Positions 9,325-16,540 of a stretch of DNA of 64,000 bases are shown here, one piece after another. A program made the position numbers and the translations under genes. The notes beneath the pieces are model-generated. The model made no database searches. It saw only the letters and a list, made by a program, of their open reading frames with translations, and was not told the origin of the DNA. Source of the stretch: Siphonobacter curvatus. GTDB lineage: Bacteria > Bacteroidota > Bacteroidia > Cytophagales > Spirosomataceae. Each line of letters begins with the position of its first letter. The stretch's first letter is position 1. The stretch is taken from contig NZ_PTRA01000004.1 of NCBI RefSeq assembly GCF_002943425.1, positions 62,001-126,000 of the forward strand, in the 5' to 3' direction.

Positions 9325-9383
9325 TGCCACATTGAAAAAACGGTGATAGGGAAAAATGTGCTATATGTGTCGAAAATCGTGCA

Positions 9384-9414
9384 TTGAGTGGCCTGTTTAG
9401 CTCGGGTACCTTTG
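9384..9414 (+). promoter_or_regulatory. promoter of OsmC-like gene
   Basis: TTG (9384-9386) and TACCTTTG (9407-9414) are separated by 20 bp, close to the Bacteroidota -33/-7 arrangement. The ATG is at 9466. Confidence 0.5.
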
Positions 9415-9465
9415 TTGCGTTCAATGATTCAAAGAGAATCAAATCACTATATAACGCAACGTATC

Positions 9466-9879
9466 ATGAAACGCAACGCAACTGCCGTTTGGAACGGCAC
9501 CATTAAAGAAGGTAAGGGTCATTTGACTACCCAAAGCACTACCCTGAACCAAACGCAGTATTCATTCAATAGCCGCTTTGCCGAAGGCGTCGGTACGAAT
9601 CCTGAAGAACTAATGGCTGCGGCTCACGCCGGCTGTTTTACCATGAAACTGAGCCTGGACCTGACTACGGCCGGCTTCAATCCCGAAAGTTTGCAAACAG
9701 TAGCCACCATTACGTTGGATAACGGTGTCATCACACGTTCGGATTTAGTACTGGAGGCTAAAATTCCCGGTATTACGGAAGAACAGTTTCAACAGATTGC
9801 CGCCGGTGCCAAAGCCGAGTGTCCCGTTAGTAAGGCTTATAACTTAACCATCACGCTGCAAGCTACCTTACTGGCCTGA
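9466..9879 (+). CDS. OsmC/Ohr family peroxiredoxin
   Basis: A 137-residue protein of normal OsmC length. ATG 9466 was chosen over the longer frame opening at 9388 because it begins right at the conserved domain and lies downstream of a good promoter box. The two family cysteines are C57 (AHAGCFTM) and C119 (AECPVSK), with R37 nearby; in the family they reduce organic hydroperoxides with thiol or lipoyl reductants in the cytoplasm. A strong terminator follows at 9906-9942. Likely function is defence against lipid or organic peroxides. Confidence 0.9.
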   Translation: MKRNATAVWNGTIKEGKGHLTTQSTTLNQTQYSFNSRFAEGVGTNPEELMAAAHAGCFTMKLSLDLTTAGFNPESLQTVATITLDNGVITRSDLVLEAKIPGITEEQFQQIAAGAKAECPVSKAYNLTITLQATLLA

Positions 9880-9905
9880 TCGGCCCATTTTGTAAATTTC
9901 CTGAT

Positions 9906-9942
9906 CGAAAAGCGAAGCTCCCGAGCTTCGCTTTTCGGTTTT
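9906..9942 (+). terminator. rho-independent terminator after OsmC-like gene
   Basis: CGAAAAGCGAAGCT (9906-9919) pairs with AGCTTCGCTTTTCG (9924-9937) around a 4-nt loop, followed by GTTTTT. Confidence 0.85.
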
Positions 9943-10000
9943 TAAACCAAATATTGAAAGGAAGACGATTTTTATGAAAAAGGACCCAGGGAGATACGGC

Positions 10001-10008
10001 TATATTTG
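10001..10008 (+). promoter_or_regulatory. -7 box for zinc alcohol dehydrogenase gene
   Basis: TATATTTG matches TAnnTTTG exactly and lies 30 bp before the ATG at 10039. Confidence 0.5.
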
Positions 10009-10038
10009 CCTCTCTCTTGAAATCCCTATTCAATACAT

Positions 10039-11055
10039 ATGCGAACGCTCGTTTGTACCACTCCCGGTCAGTTTGATTATCAATCCGCCCTTCGGCCCAA
10101 CTTGACGGCCGGGCAAGCCATCATAAAAATTAAGCGAATCGGTATCTGCGGAACCGATTTACATGCGTTTGAAGGTACGCAACCCTTTTTCAATTACCCT
10201 CGGATTCTCGGTCATGAACTGGCCGGAGAACTCGTCGAAGCCGACGGTGCTCCTGGTTTTGAAATTGGTGAGCGGGTAACCTTCATTCCGTATTTCAACT
10301 GCGGTACCTGCATTGCCTGCCGTTCGGGCAAGCCTAACTGCTGTACTCAGATTCAGGTGGCAGGGGTGCACATTGATGGCGGTATGGCCGAGTACGTATC
10401 CGTTCCTTCGTATTCACTCGTTCACGGGGAAGGCTTAAGCTATGAGGAACTGGCTCTGGTAGAGCCCCTGGCCATTGGGGCTCACGGTGTACGTCGGGCG
10501 GGTATCCAACCGGGAGAGTTTGTACTGGTCGTGGGAGCAGGGCCCATCGGTTTAGGCATGATGGAATTTGCCCGTATTGCTGGAGCCCACGTGATTGCCC
10601 TGGATATCAACGAATCTCGTTTACGCTTCTGCCAGGAGCGTTTACAGGTGCCCTATACGATCAACGCCCTGCAAGAGGATGTCATGGCTCAGTTACAGGC
10701 TATCACGAATGGAGATATGCCAACGGTGGTCATGGATGCGACGGGAAGTCTGAAAGCCATTAATGCTGGGTTTGCGTACCTGGCTCATGGCGGCCGCTAT
10801 GTACTGGTTGGGTTACAAAAGGGAGAAATCAACTTTTCCCATCCGGAATTTCACAAACGTGAAGCCACGCTCATGAGCAGCCGCAATGCCACCCGGGAGG
10901 ATTTTGAGCACGTGGTTGACAGTATGAAGAAGGGATTGGTTGATCCCAAAACTTATATTACGCACGAAGTACCCTTTGATCGGGTAAAAGACGAATTTGC
11001 TAGTTGGCTAAATCCGGCTACGGGTGTCATTAAAGCCATGGTACAGGTAGAATAG
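10039..11055 (+). CDS. zinc-dependent alcohol/polyol dehydrogenase (MDR family)
   Basis: A 338-residue medium-chain dehydrogenase. The catalytic zinc ligands are C37 (GICGTD) and H59/E60 (GHE). The structural zinc set is complete in CGTCIACRSGKPNCC (C88, C91, C94 and C101 or C102). The Rossmann GAGPIGLG loop lies at about 166-173. The pattern is that of sorbitol, threonine, idonate or galactonate 5-dehydrogenase-like enzymes that oxidise a secondary alcohol of a sugar acid or polyol with NAD(P)+. It is monocistronic, so the substrate stays open. The gene is followed by the long AT-rich gap. Confidence 0.88.
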   Translation: MRTLVCTTPGQFDYQSALRPNLTAGQAIIKIKRIGICGTDLHAFEGTQPFFNYPRILGHELAGELVEADGAPGFEIGERVTFIPYFNCGTCIACRSGKPNCCTQIQVAGVHIDGGMAEYVSVPSYSLVHGEGLSYEELALVEPLAIGAHGVRRAGIQPGEFVLVVGAGPIGLGMMEFARIAGAHVIALDINESRLRFCQERLQVPYTINALQEDVMAQLQAITNGDMPTVVMDATGSLKAINAGFAYLAHGGRYVLVGLQKGEINFSHPEFHKREATLMSSRNATREDFEHVVDSMKKGLVDPKTYITHEVPFDRVKDEFASWLNPATGVIKAMVQVE

Positions 11056-12044
11056 TAGGATAACTGTATACGGATTGTTCGAATAAAAAGTTTGTAGTAA
11101 TGCTGGAAAAGTGATGTAGTAATTGTACTATAGGAAAGATATAAATAGCTGTAAATAAATCACTTAAAAAAGAGGAATTCTAAGTGGTACAATACAGGGT
11201 TAAACCTACTGATATAAAGCGTTCAAAAAGTGATATATTTGTACACCCTATTATATTGACTTGGCGGTGATATATAATAGCAACGTAATTGTTAAATCCT
11301 GTCGTTGGTGGCGACAGGATTTTTTTGTTTAATACTTTTGAAAGTATTCCTATGATTTAAGCATCAATGTATCCTTAAAATACATTGATGCTCTTCATAA
11401 AATATACGCATTTAAGACGATTCTTACTTCCATTTCTATGTGATTTTACAAAATAATCAGCTAATAGCCTTCCCATTTATTTATCACTTATTACACGAGC
11501 ATTTTCATAGAATTTCATGAAATGACTTATAAATAAACAAGAATATACGTTGTGGATAGAGTGTATATTAAAAGTATTGATTTATGACAATGCTATCTTG
11601 GATTGAATTTTAATCCAAGGCATTTGATGCCTGTAAAAGGTAGTGATATATAGTAATCGATAGAATTCTTTCTTTTACTAACGATAAACAAGTGTGCAAA
11701 TTATTGCCTTTTTAAAGTACTAAAGATGCTAAAAGTATATCTTATTGTTTTAGAAAATATAGCAACAATGACGTGTTAATTTATAAGCTGTATTTTAACT
11801 TGTACTAGTGATGTAATGAATTGATTTTATCGTATTATTAATCTTTAGATCTAGTTTCAATCCTGCAATTTATTTTGCATTGATAGGGAAGGCATATGAG
11901 TGTAATAATGTATGTAATGATCACTACTTGTAAAGCTATATTAAAACCTATTTGTAATTAATGAATACATTAGTGCGTTGGTTAAATTAGTGTTTATGCG
12001 TATTGATTTTTTTAAATAGGGGTTTGGACACTATTTTTGATCGT
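11056..12044. other. AT-rich gene-free region of about 990 bp
   Basis: Base composition is strikingly more AT-rich than anywhere else in the window, and no convincing reading frame was found on either strand. It contains the candidate small RNA (11234-11326) and several perfect stems: AATACTTT/AAAGTATT (11331-11348), GCATCAATGTAT/ATACATTGATGC (11361-11391) and CTTGGATT/AATCCAAG (11597-11619). It may be a decayed insertion, a remnant of transferred DNA or a non-coding regulatory region. Confidence 0.7.
11234..11326 (+). ncRNA. candidate small RNA, promoter box to terminator
   Basis: A perfect -7 box TATATTTG (11234-11241) is followed 55-90 bp later by a textbook terminator (AATCCTGTCG, 7-nt loop, CGACAGGATT, T-run; 11295-11326). 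Between them CTATTATAT (11248-11256) and ATATAATAG (11272-11280) form a second stem. The predicted transcript of roughly 80 nt has no reading frame of useful length. The -33 element is poor. It resembles no RNA family I can name. Confidence 0.45.
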
Positions 12045-12632
12045 ATGAATGAGAAACGAGCCCAAGCTTTCGCCCTGTTCGATCAATACAATGCTCAGTC
12101 CCCCGAGACCATCGTCTGGCAGGGAACCCAGTATCCATCGGAAGTCTTTTATGCGTTACAGCTCCACGACTGGGTGCGTAAACTCGATCCGCAGGCCAGT
12201 GAGGCCCTACTGCTGGCTTCGCGTTGTCAGCACATTGGCCGCTGGCAAATAGCCCGTAGTACTTATCCCGAAGGCCGGGTAGGGTATCTGAAATGGCGGA
12301 GCGATCTGGCGAAACACCACGCGGAGGTTTCTTCGCAGCTCCTCGCTCAGGCGGGGTACGACGAAGCTACCATCGAACGCGTTCGACAGATTAACCTAAA
12401 GCAAAAAGTAAAAACGGACCCGGAGGTACGAACCATTGAAAATGCTCTTTGTCTAGTATTTCTTGAGTTTCAGTACGATGATCTCATTGAAAAACTAGGG
12501 GCAGAAAAAATGATTGATATTCTCCGGAAAACCTGGGCAAAAATGAGCGAACCCGGACATCAGGCGGCTTTAACACTCACCTACAGTGCCGAAGGTAAAC
12601 GTTTAATTGAAGAGGCGTTACAGTCCGAGTAA
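12045..12632 (+). CDS. DUF4202 family protein
   Basis: A 195-residue mostly alpha-helical protein matching the DUF4202 family, whose members are about 190-200 residues long. Conserved features are the early HDWV motif, SRCQHIGRW (about 65-73), KWRSDLAKHHAE (about 85-96), and a late ALCLVFLEFQ helix. The scattered His/Asp residues suggest an HD-like metal fold, but this is inference and the biochemical role of the family is not known to me. ATG 12045 was chosen; the frame also opens at a TTG at 12003. It converges on the response regulator gene with 16 bp between the stops and no clear terminator. Confidence 0.82.
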   Translation: MNEKRAQAFALFDQYNAQSPETIVWQGTQYPSEVFYALQLHDWVRKLDPQASEALLLASRCQHIGRWQIARSTYPEGRVGYLKWRSDLAKHHAEVSSQLLAQAGYDEATIERVRQINLKQKVKTDPEVRTIENALCLVFLEFQYDDLIEKLGAEKMIDILRKTWAKMSEPGHQAALTLTYSAEGKRLIEEALQSE

Positions 12633-12648
12633 GCGAGATTTATCTTCC

Positions 12649-13278
12649 TCACAGGGGATTATACAAGCCATGTTTGATGGCAAATACAATGAGGTCAGCC
12701 GTACGGTTGACCTTAAATTTTTTCATGATGTTGTTGTAATAGCCCTGTACGGTATGAGCACTCAGCTTGAGATAATAGGCGGTTTCTTTAATGGTACGGC
12801 CCATACAAACACTGGAGAGTACTTCTCGTTCCCGCTGGGTTAAGTAATAGACTACTTGCTCATCGACGAACAATTCGTTTACTAAATGATTCGTGATGCT
12901 CTTGCTGAGGTACTGTTTATCCTGCAAAACAGCCTCGACAGCCTGATGAATTTCCTGCAGGGAATCTGATTTGGAAACGTAGCCGTCTGCTCCCATACGA
13001 AGGGCACTCTTTACCGTATGGGCGTTAACCAGAGCAGAAAGGGCTAGAATTTTACTGGTGGCGTATGTTTCGCGAAATTGGCCCAGAAAATCAAGACCAT
13101 TCACGTCCGGCATCATAATATCCACAATAATTACGTCTGGGTTCAGTCCTTCCGATTTATCGATGAATTCCTTGCCGGAACCAAAACATAAAACTTCGTA
13201 AGCACTTGAATTCAAAGATAATGCAGTTTTGATGGATTCGGCCACCAGTAAATGATCATCTATGATTGCTATTTTCAT
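12649..13278 (-). CDS. NarL/LuxR-type response regulator
   Basis: A 209-residue two-domain regulator. The receiver domain (1-120) has the acidic pair D7/D8, phospho-acceptor D53 (DIMMPD), the switch Ser in LALSA and the conserved Lys in YVSKSD. The LuxR-type HTH occupies about 145-205 (LTQREREVLSSVCMG, then SAHTVQGYYNNIMKKF). It should bind DNA as a dimer once phosphorylated. No histidine kinase is adjacent, so the partner is elsewhere. It is transcribed toward the DUF4202 gene. Confidence 0.92.
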   Translation of the reverse strand: MKIAIIDDHLLVAESIKTALSLNSSAYEVLCFGSGKEFIDKSEGLNPDVIIVDIMMPDVNGLDFLGQFRETYATSKILALSALVNAHTVKSALRMGADGYVSKSDSLQEIHQAVEAVLQDKQYLSKSITNHLVNELFVDEQVVYYLTQREREVLSSVCMGRTIKETAYYLKLSAHTVQGYYNNIMKKFKVNRTADLIVFAIKHGLYNPL

Positions 13279-13754
13279 GCGTGTAGTTTCGAGTAGAGAA
13301 AAGACAAAACTAAGAAACCAGACTACAAGATCATAGAAGTAAAGGCGGCTTGTATGATTATAATCGGAAAATAAAGAAAGGAAATTTTAATTAGACCTGA
13401 TTAGATTACTCCAACTATTAGCTTATTAATGATGATTAATTATATGGAATCAACCCTAGAAAGTAACGGAGGGTGTTTTATTAAATCATTGATGATAAAA
13501 TCTTTACCTTGAAGGAAGACGCGTGATAACATTCCTTTTCCTCTAAACAAACAAAAAACAAGTTGGCCTTCCTATTGATTGAAAAATAGGTTTTGGTAGC
13601 TGGAACAGCACCGTATTGATGGTAGTTTGGAAATACCTACCGGTTTTTGCTAGACGTCAGCTAAAAAGTACTTGGTTCAGTACCAAAAATCATCCTTTGA
13701 CTAATCCACGAAAAAATAAAACCCCTGACCATCCGATCAGGGGTTTTTGACTAG
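13279..13754. other. 476-bp intergenic region
   Basis: No gene was recognised. It must contain the response regulator promoter (right of 13278), and it ends with the terminator of the manganese catalase gene at 13719-13747. The rest is AT-rich with no distinctive repeat. Confidence 0.5.
13719..13747 (-). terminator. terminator of manganese catalase gene
   Basis: ACCCCTGA (13721-13728) and TCAGGGGT (13737-13744) form the stem. Read on the minus strand it is followed by TTTTATTTTTT; on the plus strand it also has a T-run. Confidence 0.85.
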
Positions 13755-14630
13755 TTAAAACAGGGTTTCTTTAACTTTCTCCATAAACCCATCCGCACCA
13801 CCCGTCATCTGCTCCTGCTGAGCGTAGCCTTCTGGTGGGGGCGGAGACAACTTAGGTTCTGGCCCATACGGACGGGCGTGTTCGTACGTGAACTGACCTT
13901 TACCGTCAATGGACGGGCCTGATACCCAACGGGCAGCGGGAGCCTCGGGTTTATCAATATCGGTAGAAATAAAGGTGTAAGCGAATTCCGAAGGCTGGTT
14001 GGTCATCGGGAACGAGTTCGGGATCGGGAGGGCGTTTTGTACCCCACCCAGCTCTTCCAGTACAGCCAGCCATTGGTTCTGGTGCATGGTATCGCGGGCA
14101 ATCAGAAAGGATAACATGTCCCGCATCCCCGGATCATCCGTAGATTCGTAAAGGCGGGTAGCTAATACGCGGCCCGTTGACTCCGCCATAACGTTGGCGT
14201 ACATATCGGCGGCCAAATTACCGCTGCCTACAACCCAGGATCCATTGAAAGGTACCCCATTGGAGTCCACTGCCATCGCCGCTAATCCAGCCGACAGGTA
14301 ATGGCGGGGGTCCATGCCACCCATGATACCGGAGACAATAGGACTCGTACCCGTGATTTCATCCACTACAGTACTGCTAGCTCCTTCCAAGTTCAAGGCC
14401 ACTGCCGTAGCCAGCATTTCGATGTGGGCCATTTCTTCGGTGCCCGTTTCGAGTAGCATGTCTTTGTACTTTTGAGGTCCTCGGCTTCCCCAGGATTGAA
14501 ACAAATACTGAAGGCATACGCGAATTTCCCCCTCGATGCCGCCAATAGCTTGCTGTAGCATACGAGCAAAGGCCGGATTGGGTTTGTCCACCCGTACCGT
14601 GTACTGGAGTTTTTTGTCGTGATAGAACAT
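13755..14630 (-). CDS. manganese-containing catalase family protein
   Basis: A 291-residue ferritin-like protein matching the Mn-catalase family. Likely dimanganese ligands are E35 (GIEGEIRV), E66 and H69 (TEEMAHIE), E150 (VMAESTGR) and H183 (RDTMHQNQW). Disproportionation of hydrogen peroxide in the cytoplasm is the family reaction. The proline-rich tail (KLSPPPPEGY) is common in these proteins. It is monocistronic between two gaps, flanked at a distance by two orphan response regulators, and has its own terminator. Confidence 0.9.
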   Translation of the reverse strand: MFYHDKKLQYTVRVDKPNPAFARMLQQAIGGIEGEIRVCLQYLFQSWGSRGPQKYKDMLLETGTEEMAHIEMLATAVALNLEGASSTVVDEITGTSPIVSGIMGGMDPRHYLSAGLAAMAVDSNGVPFNGSWVVGSGNLAADMYANVMAESTGRVLATRLYESTDDPGMRDMLSFLIARDTMHQNQWLAVLEELGGVQNALPIPNSFPMTNQPSEFAYTFISTDIDKPEAPAARWVSGPSIDGKGQFTYEHARPYGPEPKLSPPPPEGYAQQEQMTGGADGFMEKVKETLF

Positions 14631-14929
14631 AAGTGAAATGAAGTTTGAAATGTGTACTACAATCGGGAAGCAGAAGGGGAACTACTTCCGAGATTCAAGC
14701 TCAGAACGCGAAAACTTCAGTCCAGTCAAAATTTTGTTCATAAAAGCAGGCTTTTTTTGCCCAGATATGCAAGGCAAGCCAACTGTAGTAGACCATATTA
14801 CTCTATTTGCTATACGTAGAATGAACGCCATGTCCATACTATGAAAAATTGGGGCTATACGTACGCAACCATCTTTCTAGCCTCAGTGAGTGGGGGAACG
14901 ACTCATCAACGTAGGCTTACGTAACCTCG

Positions 14930-15418
14930 TCACGCAAAGGCGGAAGTATCCGTTTCTTCGGAATAGGGCAGAGCCGTTTGATCCCACCAGTAAGAACTCA
15001 TCTGTTTAAGATAAGTAATCCAGTCCTGATAACGCTGGGGTTTGACAATGTACGAAGCAGCTCCAAAGGCGTACGTTTTCTTGACGTCCGTACAATCCTT
15101 GGAATTACTCAGAGCAACGACGGGTACATGGTCGTAATGGTTTTCTGGATTCTTCAGCTCCTGTAGTAACTGCCAGCCTGTTTCACGGTCGGGTAAATAC
15201 AAATCCAGCAAAATGAGTTTGGGAAAAGGCTTTTTGAGCAGCGAACGGGTGATCAGATACGTTAAGGCTTGTGTTTTATTCTGAGCCCAGGCTACTTCAA
15301 TTTCCGGAAGGCTGACTTTCAAGGCGGCCTGCATGATAGTCCAGTGGTCGGGGTTGTCTTCGATGACTAGAAGGCTGGCCTCATGGTAGTTGTGGAAGTG
15401 TAAGCTTTCGATCTGCAT
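14930..15418 (-). CDS. single-domain (CheY/Rcp1-like) response regulator
   Basis: A 162-residue stand-alone receiver domain. Conserved residues are the acidic pair E20/D21 (VIEDNPDH), phospho-acceptor D72 (LLDLYLPD), Ser in VALSNSK and Lys in YIVKPQ. ATG 15418 is chosen rather than the longer frame start at 15478 because it precedes the domain with normal spacing. Such short regulators act in phosphorelays or through protein-protein contacts, often with phytochrome-type kinases; no kinase lies nearby. The C-terminal tail is acidic and probably flexible. Confidence 0.88.
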   Translation of the reverse strand: MQIESLHFHNYHEASLLVIEDNPDHWTIMQAALKVSLPEIEVAWAQNKTQALTYLITRSLLKKPFPKLILLDLYLPDRETGWQLLQELKNPENHYDHVPVVALSNSKDCTDVKKTYAFGAASYIVKPQRYQDWITYLKQMSSYWWDQTALPYSEETDTSAFA

Positions 15419-15625
15419 AGTCTTTAAGGATTGGATGGTTAGTGGTTCAAATATAAAAATCAGGAGATTGCAACGCATTTATAGTCAGGGATTTGTACTT
15501 TTTTCGAATGATTTCTTCACATAGGTTAAGTAATTAGAGCTCATTACGGTGGAAACTATACGCAAGCGGCATTACTTTTTAATTAACGGAGCCTTCCGTA
15601 GTACTCACGATAACCTGTTGTTCCA

Positions 15626-16486
15626 ATGCCTTCCGAGTTTATTTCCAGTAATGGTATTCAGCTCCACGTCCGGCAGGAAGGTCCCGCTGACGGACCCTTG
15701 ATTCTGCTTTTACACGGCTTTCCGGAGTTTTGGTACGGCTGGCGACGTCAGATTACGGCCCTCGCCGAAGCTGGGTTTCGCGTCTGGGTACCCGACCAGC
15801 GGGGCTATAATCTCAGTGATAAGCCAGCGGGAATTAAATCCTATACCCTCGACAAACTCGCGGCTGATATGATAGGACTGATTGATGCGGCCGGGATAGA
15901 AAAGGCTACGGTAGTTGGCCACGACTGGGGTGGGGGCGTCGCTTGGTACCTGGCGATGACGTATCCTGAACGGATCCATCAACTCATCATTCTGAATATG
16001 CCCCATCTGGCGGCTTTTGGCGAAGTACTGCGGCGGCATCCCCGGCAAATGCTCAAGAGTTGGTACGTGGGCTTTTTTCAAGTACCCGCGTTGCCGGAAT
16101 GGCTCGCGAAAAGGGGCAAGTACTGGGCCATCCGGCGAATGCTGCGACTGACCAGTCGCCCGGGAACGTTTACGGATGAAGATTTAATCGAATATCAGAA
16201 AGCCTGGAGTCAGCCGGGGCCCGGCGGAGCTTCGGCATTTCGGACCATGGTCCATTGGTACCGGGCCTTCGTTCGACACCGACCGCCGGTACAACGCCGG
16301 GTCATCGTACCCACGCTGATTCTCTGGGGCGTTCGCGATAGTGCCCTGATCCCGGAGTTGGCTACGGCCAGTAAAGCCTGGTGCACGAATGCCGAATTGA
16401 TTTACTTCAAAGAGGCAACGCACTGGCTGGCCGCCGAAGAACCGGAGGCCGTAACGAAGTGGATTATCGAAAAAGCTACGGCATAA
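15626..16486 (+). CDS. alpha/beta hydrolase, epoxide-hydrolase-like
   Basis: A 286-residue alpha/beta-hydrolase. HGFPEFWYGW at 30-39 is the oxyanion motif of epoxide hydrolases. The nucleophile is D100 in GHDWGG (an Asp, as in epoxide hydrolases and haloalkane dehalogenases), with a second Asp in WGVRDSA and the catalytic His in THWLAAE near the C-terminus. No signal peptide is seen, so it is cytoplasmic. The likely reaction is hydrolysis of an epoxide to a diol. It is convergent with the large esterase gene and shares its bidirectional terminator. Confidence 0.88.
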   Translation: MPSEFISSNGIQLHVRQEGPADGPLILLLHGFPEFWYGWRRQITALAEAGFRVWVPDQRGYNLSDKPAGIKSYTLDKLAADMIGLIDAAGIEKATVVGHDWGGGVAWYLAMTYPERIHQLIILNMPHLAAFGEVLRRHPRQMLKSWYVGFFQVPALPEWLAKRGKYWAIRRMLRLTSRPGTFTDEDLIEYQKAWSQPGPGGASAFRTMVHWYRAFVRHRPPVQRRVIVPTLILWGVRDSALIPELATASKAWCTNAELIYFKEATHWLAAEEPEAVTKWIIEKATA

Positions 16487-16527
16487 AAAAGCGGTACGTT
16501 CAGAGGCCTCTGAACGTACCGCTTTTT
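16486..16527. terminator. bidirectional terminator
   Basis: AAAAAGCGGTACGTTCAGAG is followed by its perfect complement ending in CGCTTTTT (16486-16527). It serves both the epoxide-hydrolase-like gene (+) and the esterase gene (-). Confidence 0.9.
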
Positions 16528-16540
16528 CGTAAGGGATGAA

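Noticed and set aside
12032-12039. TATTTTTG promoter-like box before the DUF4202 gene
   Set aside because: It lies only a few bases before the chosen ATG, so the predicted transcript would be leaderless; the region is AT-rich enough for chance matches.
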